Of a stretch of 35,454 nucleotides of DNA, positions 7,981 through 16,422 are shown piece by piece. The position numbers were made by a program, and so were the translations under genes. The notes under the pieces were generated by a model. The model was given only the letters and a program-made list of their open reading frames with translations, was not told the origin of the DNA and did no database searches. Positions within the stretch are counted from its first letter, which is position 1. The number at the start of each line of letters is the position of its first letter. The stretch comes from Asparagopsis taxiformis. Lineage: Eukaryota; Rhodophyta; Florideophyceae; Bonnemaisoniales; Bonnemaisoniaceae. Location of the stretch: NCBI GenBank assembly GCA_030407315.1, contig JALQPE010003056.1, positions 1 through 35,454 of the forward strand. Direction: 5' to 3'.

Positions 7981-10839
7981 GTGATGTCGCGCGATAATAA
8001 CGCTCTGCCGAGTTGGCTTCGCGCCGGCGCTGCGCCTCGCGACGAACCGTCGACGCCCACGAACGCGTCTCCTCGCCCTGCGCGCATCGCGTTTCCTTCT
8101 CTTTCAAGCCCGGAGAGTCCCTATTACATGTCCATGGCGCAAGCATCCTCCTCAACCGTACCCGTAACCGCGAGCGGCCGTGGCGGCAGTGGCGTCGTCG
8201 CGTCGTCTGACGTTGTCGCTACGGTGGATGCGACCGCGACTCCAACTTCTGCGTCTGCTGCGTGTTCTGGGAGCGGCGTCCCGCTTCGTTCGGTTCCTGC
8301 GCCTGCGTCCGTTTCGCTTCCGTCGGCCGCGCAAGACGCTCCCGAGTCGATTCCGCGCGCGCGCTACGACGACCCGATCGCGTTTCGATTCATGCCACGC
8401 CCAATGCCGACGTGGGCGGAATTGGGCCGTCGCCACTTCTACCCGCAGCGCTTTCAGTGGACGCGCATCGCTGATGTATCACGCTATGCCGTGTTACCCG
8501 GCCACAAGGATGCGCAAGCGGTGTGGGACGCGCGGCGCGAATCGGCGTTATGCGATTTGGCGGTCCCCGCGAACTTACCGTGCGACGCGTACTTTCTCGA
8601 AGACGAAGCCACCGAACGGCTCGTACGCCACTTGGCCCGGTTGCGCGTGATGCGTCGCGACGAATTTGCGCGAGTCGATCCATGGGCCGCGGCGCCCAGT
8701 GCGGGCTTCTTACTTGACGGCGGCGTTCCGTGGAACGACGTCGCGCACGAAGGGGAGGCGAGCGTGCCATGGTTCCTGAACGCGGATATGCGCCCGGAAG
8801 CGCGGCGCGAGTTGCGTTTGCGGCGCACGTCGGGCTACTTCGTTACGTATCGCGATATCGAATTTCGCGAGTTTCCTGATGACCGCGTCGCCGCTTTCTT
8901 CCCGCGTTACAATGCGCGCGATTGGCCGGAAGCGCCCGACTCGTTGTCGGTGCCGCTTCCCTGCGTGTTCCATTACGCGCCGTCGGTACTGCTCGGGCGC
9001 GACGTTCCGGTCGAGGCTCGTTCGTATTTCTGGGCTATCGCTCTGAGCGAGTGGGTGGTGATGGTTGCCGCCGCGTGGCTTCACGTCGCTTACGTCGAGC
9101 GCCGCTTCTTGCGCTTAAACAAAAAACTGATCGCGGGAATCGAGCGCGTCGGCGTTTCAGCGATCGTGCGGGGCGGAACGTATACGGCGGCGCACCTCGA
9201 GAGTCTCCTGACGGAGCATCGCGCGTGCGCGTGGGACGAAACTCCGGTTTTCGATCTCGCGCCTGGCATGGACTTCAAGGAGGGCGGGCAATGGTTGCCC
9301 TGGAGCGCGGAGCGCGGCGTCGTCGACTGGGCGCATGGTTCGCTTGGCGTTCACCGGCATACTGAAATTCCACATCTCCTTCTCAAGTCGCCGCGCAATC
9401 CGTCGCGCGACGCGTTTGCGAATTTAGAAGCGCGCGATGTCGTTACCGTTGATGCCGTGTTATCCGCGCTATCAACTAACGAACTGCACGTTATGTGCGC
9501 GACCGATTCGCGCGAGTATGCGCAGTACCTTGGCATGGCGGCGTTGTTGGCGATCGAGCGTCGGCGCTTCCGAGACGGCCGGTATTCTCTTTTCTCCGAG
9601 CCGCCGCGCGCTCCTATCGACGTCGAGCGACTCGACGCGGCGCTGCGCGCGGAGTACGTGAAGGTTTACAACGAGTTGCAGGCCTTGAAAGCGGCGTCTT
9701 CCGGGCACGGCGGGGCTGCGGCGTCCAGCAGTGCGGGCGACGGCGGGGCGGCGGTCAGCAGCGCGGCGAAAAGCGGCGCAGGTGACGGTGCTGCTGCGGG
9801 CAGCCGCACGGGCGCAGGCGATACAACGGCTGATAAAGTGGCGGCAAGTGACGCGGCGACCATTGCCAACGAGGCGGGCGCTGTTTTGGCCGAATCAGAC
9901 GCGAACGTGTTGCGGGGCCAGCTTGCCGCCGCCGAAAAGGGCCGGGAAGAGGCGTTGGCGCGCGTGGCGTTGCTCGAAGGAGCTCGCGACGACGCTTTGG
10001 CGCGAATGGCTTCCGCCGTGGAGGGCCGCAGCGAAGCGCTGGCGCGTCTGGCGTCGGTCGAGCAGAGCCGTGACGAGGCGGTGGCGCGGGTGACGACGAT
10101 TGCGCAAGCGCGCAACGACGCTGCGGCGCGCCTTAGCGAAGCGAACGCAACGCGCGACGAAGCGGTGAGTCTCGTGCACGAGGCTGAAAAAACACTTAAG
10201 GACGCGGCTGAACGCGAGGCGACGTTAGAGCGCAAGGCCGGGGAAGATGCGACGCGGATCGAGCGGATGCACAAGGACATCGGCGACTTGCAAGAACGCG
10301 TGGCGAATTACGAACGGGCTGCCAGCGGCAATCGTGCGATGATCACGACCCTCCAAGAACGTTGCGAGGCTGCTACTTCGGCGCAGGAACGGGCGGAACG
10401 CGCGCTTAGCGATGTCGAAGCGAATCTCGCGGGCGAACGTCAACGGGGCGCGGAGCGTGTTGCTGCGGTGCGTCGGGTGTATACTGCGCGTGAACGGGAG
10501 ACCGTTCGTAGGATCCAGGATACGATAGAACGCACGCATCGCCTCGGCACGACGCTGAATGATATCGTTGGCTTAGTGCAGCGGTCGCCCGAAACGTCCG
10601 CGGCGGGGGTGGTGTCTAACAGCGAGACGCAGTCGGTCAGCGGTCTTAACGAGGGAGCGGAAGGGGGAGGTGATGCATCGGTCGCGGTGGGAAGCGACGG
10701 GGCTGGTCGCGGAGGTGCGCGTCCAACGACTCGCGTCTGTGTTTTCGGAAGTGGACGCGGACGTCCAGTCTCTCTAGTACGGGTCCTAGTCGGCCCGAGA
10801 TTTACTAGAACAAATGAACGTCCGCGTCCAAAAAAATAA
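7981..10839 (+). CDS. 952-residue protein of unknown function with long C-terminal coiled coil
   Basis: I do not recognise the family. Residues 1-115 are low-complexity (Ser, Ala, Pro). Residues about 120-540 look globular, with many aromatic residues, and include a hydrophobic helix around SYFWAIALSEWVVMVAAAW that could be buried or membrane-associated. Residues about 555-630 are Gly/Ala/Ser-rich. Residues about 640-870 form a coiled coil containing six 14-residue repeats. There is no zinc knuckle and no protease, RT or transposase motif. Codon use is strongly CpG-rich, like the neighbouring retroelement. The gene starts only 222 bp beyond the right LTR-like repeat, so it may be an accessory gene of a related element. 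The last 30 or so codons run into inverted repeats and may not be native. Confidence 0.7.
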   Translation: MMSRDNNALPSWLRAGAAPRDEPSTPTNASPRPARIAFPSLSSPESPYYMSMAQASSSTVPVTASGRGGSGVVASSDVVATVDATATPTSASAACSGSGVPLRSVPAPASVSLPSAAQDAPESIPRARYDDPIAFRFMPRPMPTWAELGRRHFYPQRFQWTRIADVSRYAVLPGHKDAQAVWDARRESALCDLAVPANLPCDAYFLEDEATERLVRHLARLRVMRRDEFARVDPWAAAPSAGFLLDGGVPWNDVAHEGEASVPWFLNADMRPEARRELRLRRTSGYFVTYRDIEFREFPDDRVAAFFPRYNARDWPEAPDSLSVPLPCVFHYAPSVLLGRDVPVEARSYFWAIALSEWVVMVAAAWLHVAYVERRFLRLNKKLIAGIERVGVSAIVRGGTYTAAHLESLLTEHRACAWDETPVFDLAPGMDFKEGGQWLPWSAERGVVDWAHGSLGVHRHTEIPHLLLKSPRNPSRDAFANLEARDVVTVDAVLSALSTNELHVMCATDSREYAQYLGMAALLAIERRRFRDGRYSLFSEPPRAPIDVERLDAALRAEYVKVYNELQALKAASSGHGGAAASSSAGDGGAAVSSAAKSGAGDGAAAGSRTGAGDTTADKVAASDAATIANEAGAVLAESDANVLRGQLAAAEKGREEALARVALLEGARDDALARMASAVEGRSEALARLASVEQSRDEAVARVTTIAQARNDAAARLSEANATRDEAVSLVHEAEKTLKDAAEREATLERKAGEDATRIERMHKDIGDLQERVANYERAASGNRAMITTLQERCEAATSAQERAERALSDVEANLAGERQRGAERVAAVRRVYTARERETVRRIQDTIERTHRLGTTLNDIVGLVQRSPETSAAGVVSNSETQSVSGLNEGAEGGGDASVAVGSDGAGRGGARPTTRVCVFGSGRGRPVSLVRVLVGPRFTRTNERPRPKK
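9940..10191 (+). repeat. Six 42-bp (14-residue) coding repeats in the coiled coil
   Basis: Six consecutive 42-base units encode 14-residue variants of the pattern xRxEALARxxxxxx. Examples are GREEALARVALLEG, ARDDALARMASAVE, GRSEALARLASVEQ and SRDEAVARVTTIAQ. Fourteen residues equal two heptads, so the units extend an alpha-helical coiled coil by whole turns. Differences between units are mostly conservative, which suggests in-frame duplication under protein-level selection. Confidence 0.75.
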
Positions 10840-10862
10840 AAAAATTTTGGATGCGGACGTCC
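10753..10862. repeat. Inverted repeats around GGACG-rich motif
   Basis: The motif GGACGCGGACGTCC at about 10753 recurs in inverted form (ACGTCCGCGTCC, about 10819-10830) and again directly as GGATGCGGACGTCC (about 10849-10862). The latter two form a hairpin around an A/T-rich loop. The first copy lies inside the 3' end of the 952-residue reading frame. The third copy leads straight into the 43-bp tandem repeats. They may be the end of a mobile element or a fold-back terminator. I see only the repeat structure. Confidence 0.5.
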
Positions 10863-10989
10863 ACTTTCTCTAGTACATATGGCGGAATACTAGGACCCGA
10901 CATCCACTTTCTCTAGTACGTTTGGCGGAATACTAGGACCCGACATCCACTTTCTCTAGTACATATGGCGGAATACTAGGACCCGACAT
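10861..10989. repeat. Three tandem 43-bp repeats
   Basis: There are three head-to-tail units (10861-10903, 10904-10946, 10947-10989) beginning CCACTTTCTCTAGTAC and ending TACTAGGACCCGACAT. Units 1 and 3 appear identical. Unit 2 differs only in having GTTT where the others have ATAT. Each unit contains the inverted pair CTAGTA/TACTAG. The near identity points to recent duplication. Confidence 0.85.
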
Positions 10990-11116
10990 CCAGTATACAA
11001 TATATCAGCGAAAACCGGGAGGGAAGAAATTACAGCGGATGGTAAATTCAGGGCCCATATCGGACCGTATTTTATTCTCTCATTTACGAAACTGCTCGTA
11101 TACAATACGTCTCTCT

Positions 11117-11284
11117 AGAATAGGAAATACATATCTGGTCAGAATAGGGAATAAATACCCGGTTAGAATAGGAAATACGTATCCAGCCAGAATACGGAAT
11201 ATGTATCCAGTCAGAATACGGAATATGTATCCAGCCAGAATATGAAATACGTATCCAGCCAGAATACAAAATACCTGTCAGCAT
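11117..11284. repeat. Seven tandem 24-bp repeats
   Basis: Seven consecutive 24-base units begin AGAATA and mostly contain AAATACGTATCCAGCC or a variant. The first starts at 11117; the seventh (from 11261) has diverged. Because 24 is a multiple of three, open frames with eight-residue repeats appear on both strands. I see no start context or conserved domain that would make either a gene. I call it a minisatellite. Confidence 0.85.
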
Positions 11285-11289
11285 ATCGT

Positions 11290-12640
11290 CGATCACCCAT
11301 CTCCCTCACTATCGCGTTCTCCCTACCATCCGAACGCCATGCACCACCATCCGCACATACTTCAAGAACCCTCACGACCTTGATTACAAAAAATCCGCTC
11401 CTTCCCAATTCCATCCCGCTTTCCTCGACACCACCCCAGCCCATTAAATCATCAAGACATCAAACACGAACATGGTCAGCAAAATCTTACACCACTTGAA
11501 ACCCTCTCTCACTTCTATCGTATGCCCGAAAATATACACATACCAGAAACACCTCACAGCTTCATTCCCCATCTTCCTAGATCCCTTCTTCACTCTCCTT
11601 GAGTCCTGCCGTTCCTGCTTCACCACTCCTGCATCACATACACAACATCAGAATCAACCACAACAGTCAGATTCAAAAGCAACGCTTACCACGACAGATA
11701 TCCTAGAAACTTCCTTACTTACCTCTCATCCATCCTACACAAAATACAAACCATGATCCAAAAACCTTGCAATGAATAATCAAAGTCAGCAGTCCATATC
11801 TTCGCAAAACAAGTCTTGGTGCTAAGTGAAACTTACTTTCTGTCATCAACATTCCTGCATCATCTACACAACATCGGAATCAACCACAACAGTCAGACTC
11901 AAAACCAACCTTCCCTCGCAGCATACTTTCAGAACTCGCACACTTACCTTCGCTCCACACAATACACACCATGACTCAATAGGCTTGTAATGAATGAATA
12001 TTGGATCAACAGCAACAGTCAGACTCAAAACCAACCTTCCCTCGCTGCTTACTTTCAGAACTCGCACACTTACCTTACCCGTTCCATCCTGCACACAATA
12101 AAAACCATAAGTCACGTAATCGTGTAGCCAAGAAAAGTAGTCAGCATTCCGCATCTTCGCACAACCGGTCTGGGCGCCCAATGTGACTTACCTTACGTCA
12201 TCACTATTCCTCCATCACCTACGCAACATCGGAATCAATCGCAACAGTCAGATTGAAAACCAACGTTTCCCTCGCTACATACCCTGAGAACTCGCAAATG
12301 TACCTCTCATCCATCCTACACACAATACAAACCATGATCCAAAAACCTTGCAATGAATAATAATCATAGTCAGCAGTCCATACCTTCGCAAACCACATCT
12401 TGGCACTCAATGAAACTTACCTTCCGTCATCAACATTCCTGCATCATCTACACAACATCGGAATCAACTACAACAGTCAGACTCAAAACCCTTCCCTCGC
12501 AGCACACTTTCAAAACTTCACGTACCTCTCTTCCATCCTCCGCTCAATACACACCATGAGTCAACAGGCTTCCAATGAAAAATATCGCATCAACGGAAAT
12601 AGTCAAACTCAAAACCCACGCTTACCTCAATGCATACCCT
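11290..12640. repeat. Degenerate long repeat block with splice-site-like motifs on the minus strand
   Basis: A core containing CAACATCGGAATCAACCAC and AACAGTCAGACTCAAAACC recurs near 11645, 11873, 12007, 12230, 12458 and 12598. Spacing alternates between roughly 225 and 140 bp. Read on the minus strand, two short segments recur. One is a 27-nt segment (12421-12447, 11837-11863, 12192-12218) between a TGTAG-type acceptor and GTAAGT. The other is a 12-15-nt segment containing GATGGA (copies near 11720, 12070, 12300, 12525) between a TGTGNAG-like acceptor and a GTAAGT- or GTAC-like donor. Whether this is a decayed multi-exon gene or just a repeat family is open. No long protein is encoded on either strand. 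Confidence 0.5.
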
Positions 12641-12663
12641 CGAGGGTAGAGGATGGAACGAAG

Positions 12664-12701
12664 GTACGTGCGCGAATCTTGATCAAGATTCGCACACGTA
12701 C
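12664..12701. repeat. 38-bp near-perfect palindrome
   Basis: Arms of 19 bases, starting GTACGTGCGCGAATCTTGA, meet at a central TGATCA. The only imperfection is one C/A mismatch pair near each end. It lies between the degenerate repeat block and the zinc-finger transposase gene. It could be a protein-binding site, an element end or a hairpin. There is no further evidence of function. Confidence 0.6.
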
Positions 12702-13298
12702 AAAGCAAAGGCGGTCAAAGAATCGCAGTCGGTGATGAGGGGGAAGTGGAGCCTGCGGCATCGACCGGACAGCTTTCAGCGTCCGCTTAAGTCTTGCTGT
12801 GCATACTCGAAATCATCGCCGGCAGTGAGATTGAGTATGGCCCAAGCCATGGTCTCTGAATCCACGAACAATGAGATCCGGATCGAGAACAACGAATATA
12901 AACATATAATCATATATATGAGAATCCATTTGCTTTCCTTACATGATCCGTGGCATATCCGCTGTAAAGCACATTCAGATTCCACGAAGTTCGGAAATAA
13001 AAAAGTTTATTATTACAAATGAATTAATTGAAAATTCATCTCCCAGGGTGGTCGTTCGTCCTTCCATGCACACGTTGCCAGCACGCAATGTGATGTAACA
13101 GTTGGAAATGATTGAACTCTCGGTTAAATTCCACCGTTGGGATGTCAGCTGGAGTGAGCACAAAACTACTACTACCAAAACTACGAACACGTTCCATTCC
13201 AAGTCTCGAAAGCACCACAAAAATAAAATTGGTCGCATCTGGACGGCACAGTCTCCCCTGTTCAGCTCGCAATCCTCCCTTTTGCGTCAAAACTCGAC
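12702..13298. other. Spacer upstream of the zinc-finger transposase gene
   Basis: I see no supported gene. Short open frames on both strands have no recognisable motif. The stretch 12880-13030 is AT-rich. The sequence probably includes the promoter of the gene starting at 13299, but I cannot point to a clear TATA box or initiator. Confidence 0.4.
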
Positions 13299-13811
13299 AT
13301 GGAATGCAAGTATGAAGGGTGCTTCTACTACTGCGTAGATGCGTATGCGCTCGCGCTGCATGAGCGAACGTGTCGCTACCGTTTCAACCCCTCTCCCCAA
13401 CATTTCAACAACGCTCGTGTCCCTGCCATCACCCATGAGCCTGCTCGAAACGGCGACCATGATTCCCCGCAACCCAGCTCCCCAGACCCAGAATCTGGTC
13501 GTGCTTCCTCCAGCGACTCACCCTGTGACGCTCCACTGCCACCAACATCAACCCCCTCCCGTGCAGACCTCCTCGTGCAATCCCTCGCCGCCAGTCTCAC
13601 AACCCTGGAGTACAAGGCCGGCGCTGGCCGCGTGAGCGAAGTCATCACCATCCTACAAGACCCCGCATTCTCCCTAGAAAAGTTCAACAGCGCCGTTCGC
13701 ACCGTAGAAGAATGTCGCCACGTTACCGCTTCCATGGTCGAAACACATTTCCGCACCGAAGGTTACAAGAGCCACATCATTCCAGACAAAACTGGTAAGT
13801 ACTCGGCATAG
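13299..13811 (+). pseudogene. N-terminal zinc-finger part of Plavaka/Tnp2-like transposase
   Basis: The protein starts with a C2HC finger (Cys3, Cys8, His21, Cys25) typed as C-x4-C-x12-H-x3-C. Many Plavaka-like transposases begin with a C2H2 or BED-type finger that binds DNA. A Pro/Ser-rich linker follows, then about 80 residues of likely helical sequence. The frame ends at TAG 13809, and the transposase core continues in the same frame after it. The stop sits in GGTAAGTACTCGGCATAG, which resembles a 5' splice site, so an unrecognised short intron could remove it. GT at 13795 to AG at 13830 would be 36 nt and keep the frame. The stronger-looking acceptor at 13898 would shift the frame. Pseudogene or intron is unresolved. 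Confidence 0.6.
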
Positions 13812-13835
13812 CTGTACCTCCGCGACCCAGTCGAC

Positions 13836-15476
13836 ATGCTCCGCAGGCAGTTAGCACTGGCTAACGACCAAAATACTCTCTTCCAACCCTCCCCACAGAC
13901 CGCCCCAGACGGCACCGCAATATTTTCTCATCCCCTACACACAGAATTCGCGAAAACGCTGCACCAGGTTACTAGACAGCGCGTGCAGCTCTCGGAAGAT
14001 CCACAGGTCGTATGGGCAGAGGAAACTGATCCCACACCTTCCTCCTTTGCCGGCCTCCTCCAAGTGTACTCCGACAAGAGCAGCACAAGCCTCAAGAGCT
14101 CCGCAATCGTCGCATACACCATACACGTCACACTGCTCAACTTCTCCGCCCCCCTCCGTCGCCACTGCATCCGTACCGGCCTCACCATCGTCGGGTATCT
14201 TCCGTACATTGCTAACCCTTCGTCCAACGCCTTGTTCGGTGATGAAATGCCGACAACCTCTAGTTCTGCTAGTCGCGCTCGCAAAATTGATATTCTTCAT
14301 AAAGCACTCGAAAAAGTGTTTTCGTCCCTATCCACCGCGTTCTCTTCCGGGTTCCCCTGCACAGACTCCACTGCAACTGCCCGCCAATGCTTTCCCATCC
14401 TAGCCAATTATTGCTGCGACTTTCCAGAGGCCAAAGAGCTGTCATGCACTCGCAACAGCACTACCACCACACATCCCTGCCACCGCTGCTACATCCCCGC
14501 CACTCAACTTGAATCCACCGCGCCACACCAGCCCCGCTCCCTCGATGATACACGCTCTGCATGCCAAGAGAGCGCTCAGGAGCATACAACTGCTCCGCTC
14601 GAAGCTCTCTCCCTCCTCGAACAACACTCTGTCCTCGAATCGACCGCTCTTTTACCCACCAACAGTCCCCTAGACCCCTACAACATTTTCTCCTTCGAGC
14701 CTCTGCACAATCTCCACCTCGGCATCTCAAAGCTCATCAAACAGTGCATTGTCCACCGCCTCAGCTCCCCAGACCTCACCACCACTGCCTCCCATTCCGG
14801 GACACCTCGCACCTTCAAGAAGGTGAAAAAATCCATCCTCGCCGGCTCAAACAGCATTCTGTCCGCTATCGAACGCGACTACTACATCACCGGTCTTCAT
14901 GTCGACTTCTCCAAGGGTGAGAAGGGCACCAATTTGAACGGCCTCTTCACGGAGGACGGCATACGCGGCATGCTCGCAGCCAAAGACTATCACCATGTCG
15001 ACATGGTGTTCCCTTTCATCGCAGAATTCATTGACACATGCTGTGACGAAGTAGAGACAGCCCCTCTCACTTCCATCTGCACGCAATACTCTGACCTCGT
15101 CGCATGGGTCATGAAACGCGGTCGCATCAAGCACTGGACTGCCGCCGAACTAGAAAGCCTCCAGAACTCCATTTCCTATTTCAAACAATCAATGCTCTCC
15201 ACCCTCGGCCCATTCCACACCACAGGTCTCAAAACTTTCAAGTTCCATCTTCTAGACCATCTTCCCGGTGACTTGCAGAGATATGGCGCCCTGGAACACA
15301 TTGATGCAGGCCCCTACGAACACTCGCATCTTCTGTTCAAACAGAGTTATAGGAAAATAGGAAAACCTCTCGAAGGCGCTCCACAGCCATGGAAGAGACT
15401 ATTCGCCACATGGAATTCTCCTTGGCCACTCCAACTGGTCATACTCCATCCAACACATTGGGAAACGCACGCATGA
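13836..15476 (+). pseudogene. Plavaka/Tnp2-like DNA transposase core, frameshifted at 3' end
   Basis: The core looks like a DDE/RNase H-fold transposase of the CMC-type Plavaka/Tnp2 group. Counting from 13836, there is an acidic motif LLQVYSDKSSTS (Asp80) and then a segment with NFSAPLRRH and VGYLPYI. Next come CFPILANYCCDFPE (Asp195), a zinc pair CHRC (215-218) and FEPLHNLHLGISKL (about 287-300). The order YSD, then DFPE, then CxxC, then a LHNLHLG-type motif is the family's layout. The ATG at 13836 is not necessarily a start, because the same frame begins upstream at 13299. The frame is lost at 15351-15366, where an imperfect 8-base duplication (AGGAAAAT/AGGAAAAC) adds 8 nt. The protein resumes in another frame. 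Confidence 0.7.
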
Positions 15477-16345
15477 TATCGCCCACAGACGGTGCAGTAC
15501 TCGTTCGCGACGGATTCACCGTTGCACTGCACGACTTTGCCTCCCTGCTGCCCGATGCAACCCTCCTCGTTGCAGATATCAACGGACAGCCCGATCCTGC
15601 CACTCTTTTGCCTCTGCACAACTCCTCGTTCCCGTCTGGCACCATAACGCTATTCCAGCAACTCGGTGACACAGCTGCACAAGCGTTCCTCACCCTCGCT
15701 AGACTGCGCGCCACGGCAGAAGGCCCTCCAATACATGACATGGACATTTCCGTCAGCGCGGTAAAGTCCGCCTACGTCATGGGAGGGTACGTCCCAGATG
15801 CCGACGACTTTGACCCGCACAGTGGCATGCTTCGCCCCACAAACGTGTCGAGGCACAAGCAGCAGCGCGTCTTTGCAACTTCATCATTCGGCCCCGCAAA
15901 GAGATCGCAGTACTTTTTTGTCGTCATCTCCGGAACTGCCGATGACTACAGAACCATATGGGTAGGGCGCGTCCTGGCACTGGTACGCCTGCAGTCTCCA
16001 AACCTGTTTCAACCTGTAGAACTCGCTTTCGTTCAGTATATGACCTGCTTTGCCCCAAAAACCGCTGTGGAAAAATCACTTGGGTGCATTTGTTTAAAGT
16101 GGTCCACATGGGACCCGGACAACGGATCCGTTGACAGCAATGACACTGCATCCCACAGTGCAGGTGGCCCTTGGTTTGACCTCATTCCTGCATCTACTAT
16201 ATCTGGCACCGTGCACATCGTACGAAGTAACTTTCCAGTCAAGCCATTTACGAAACAAATGCACTGGTCGGACCACCGTTTCTATCTCAACCGCTTCTAC
16301 ACCAACACTGATTACCAGTTCACAGATGATAATGAAGAAGAATAA
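15389..16345 (+). pseudogene. C-terminal part of the Plavaka/Tnp2-like transposase
   Basis: This frame takes over where the transposase frame is lost. It encodes about 318 residues ending in an acidic tail just before TAA at 16343. The region of about residues 170-300 has a beta-rich look: YFFVVISG, then RVLALVRL, LAFVQYMTCF, PWFDLIPASTISGTVHIV. It matches the C-terminal domain usual in Plavaka/Tnp2 proteins, where a small barrel-like domain ends near a V-I/L-P-x-S-x-I-motif. The first ATG lies inside the overlap and is unlikely to be a natural start. I treat it as the 3' exon-equivalent of one broken gene running from 13299. Confidence 0.65.
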
Positions 16346-16422
16346 ATCTAAATCGCAGCACTCTATTGATAATGTACTACATGATAAGCCTTCTAGCCAA
16401 CGTCACATTTACTGCACTAATT

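Noticed and set aside
11039..11296. Short proteins with eight-residue repeats on both strands of the 24-bp minisatellite
   Set aside because: They follow directly from a 24-base repeat period; no start context, domain or non-repeat coding sequence supports them.
12630..13022. 130-residue plus-strand open frame
   Set aside because: Begins inside the degenerate repeat block, contains the 38-bp palindrome, runs through AT-rich spacer and has no domain.
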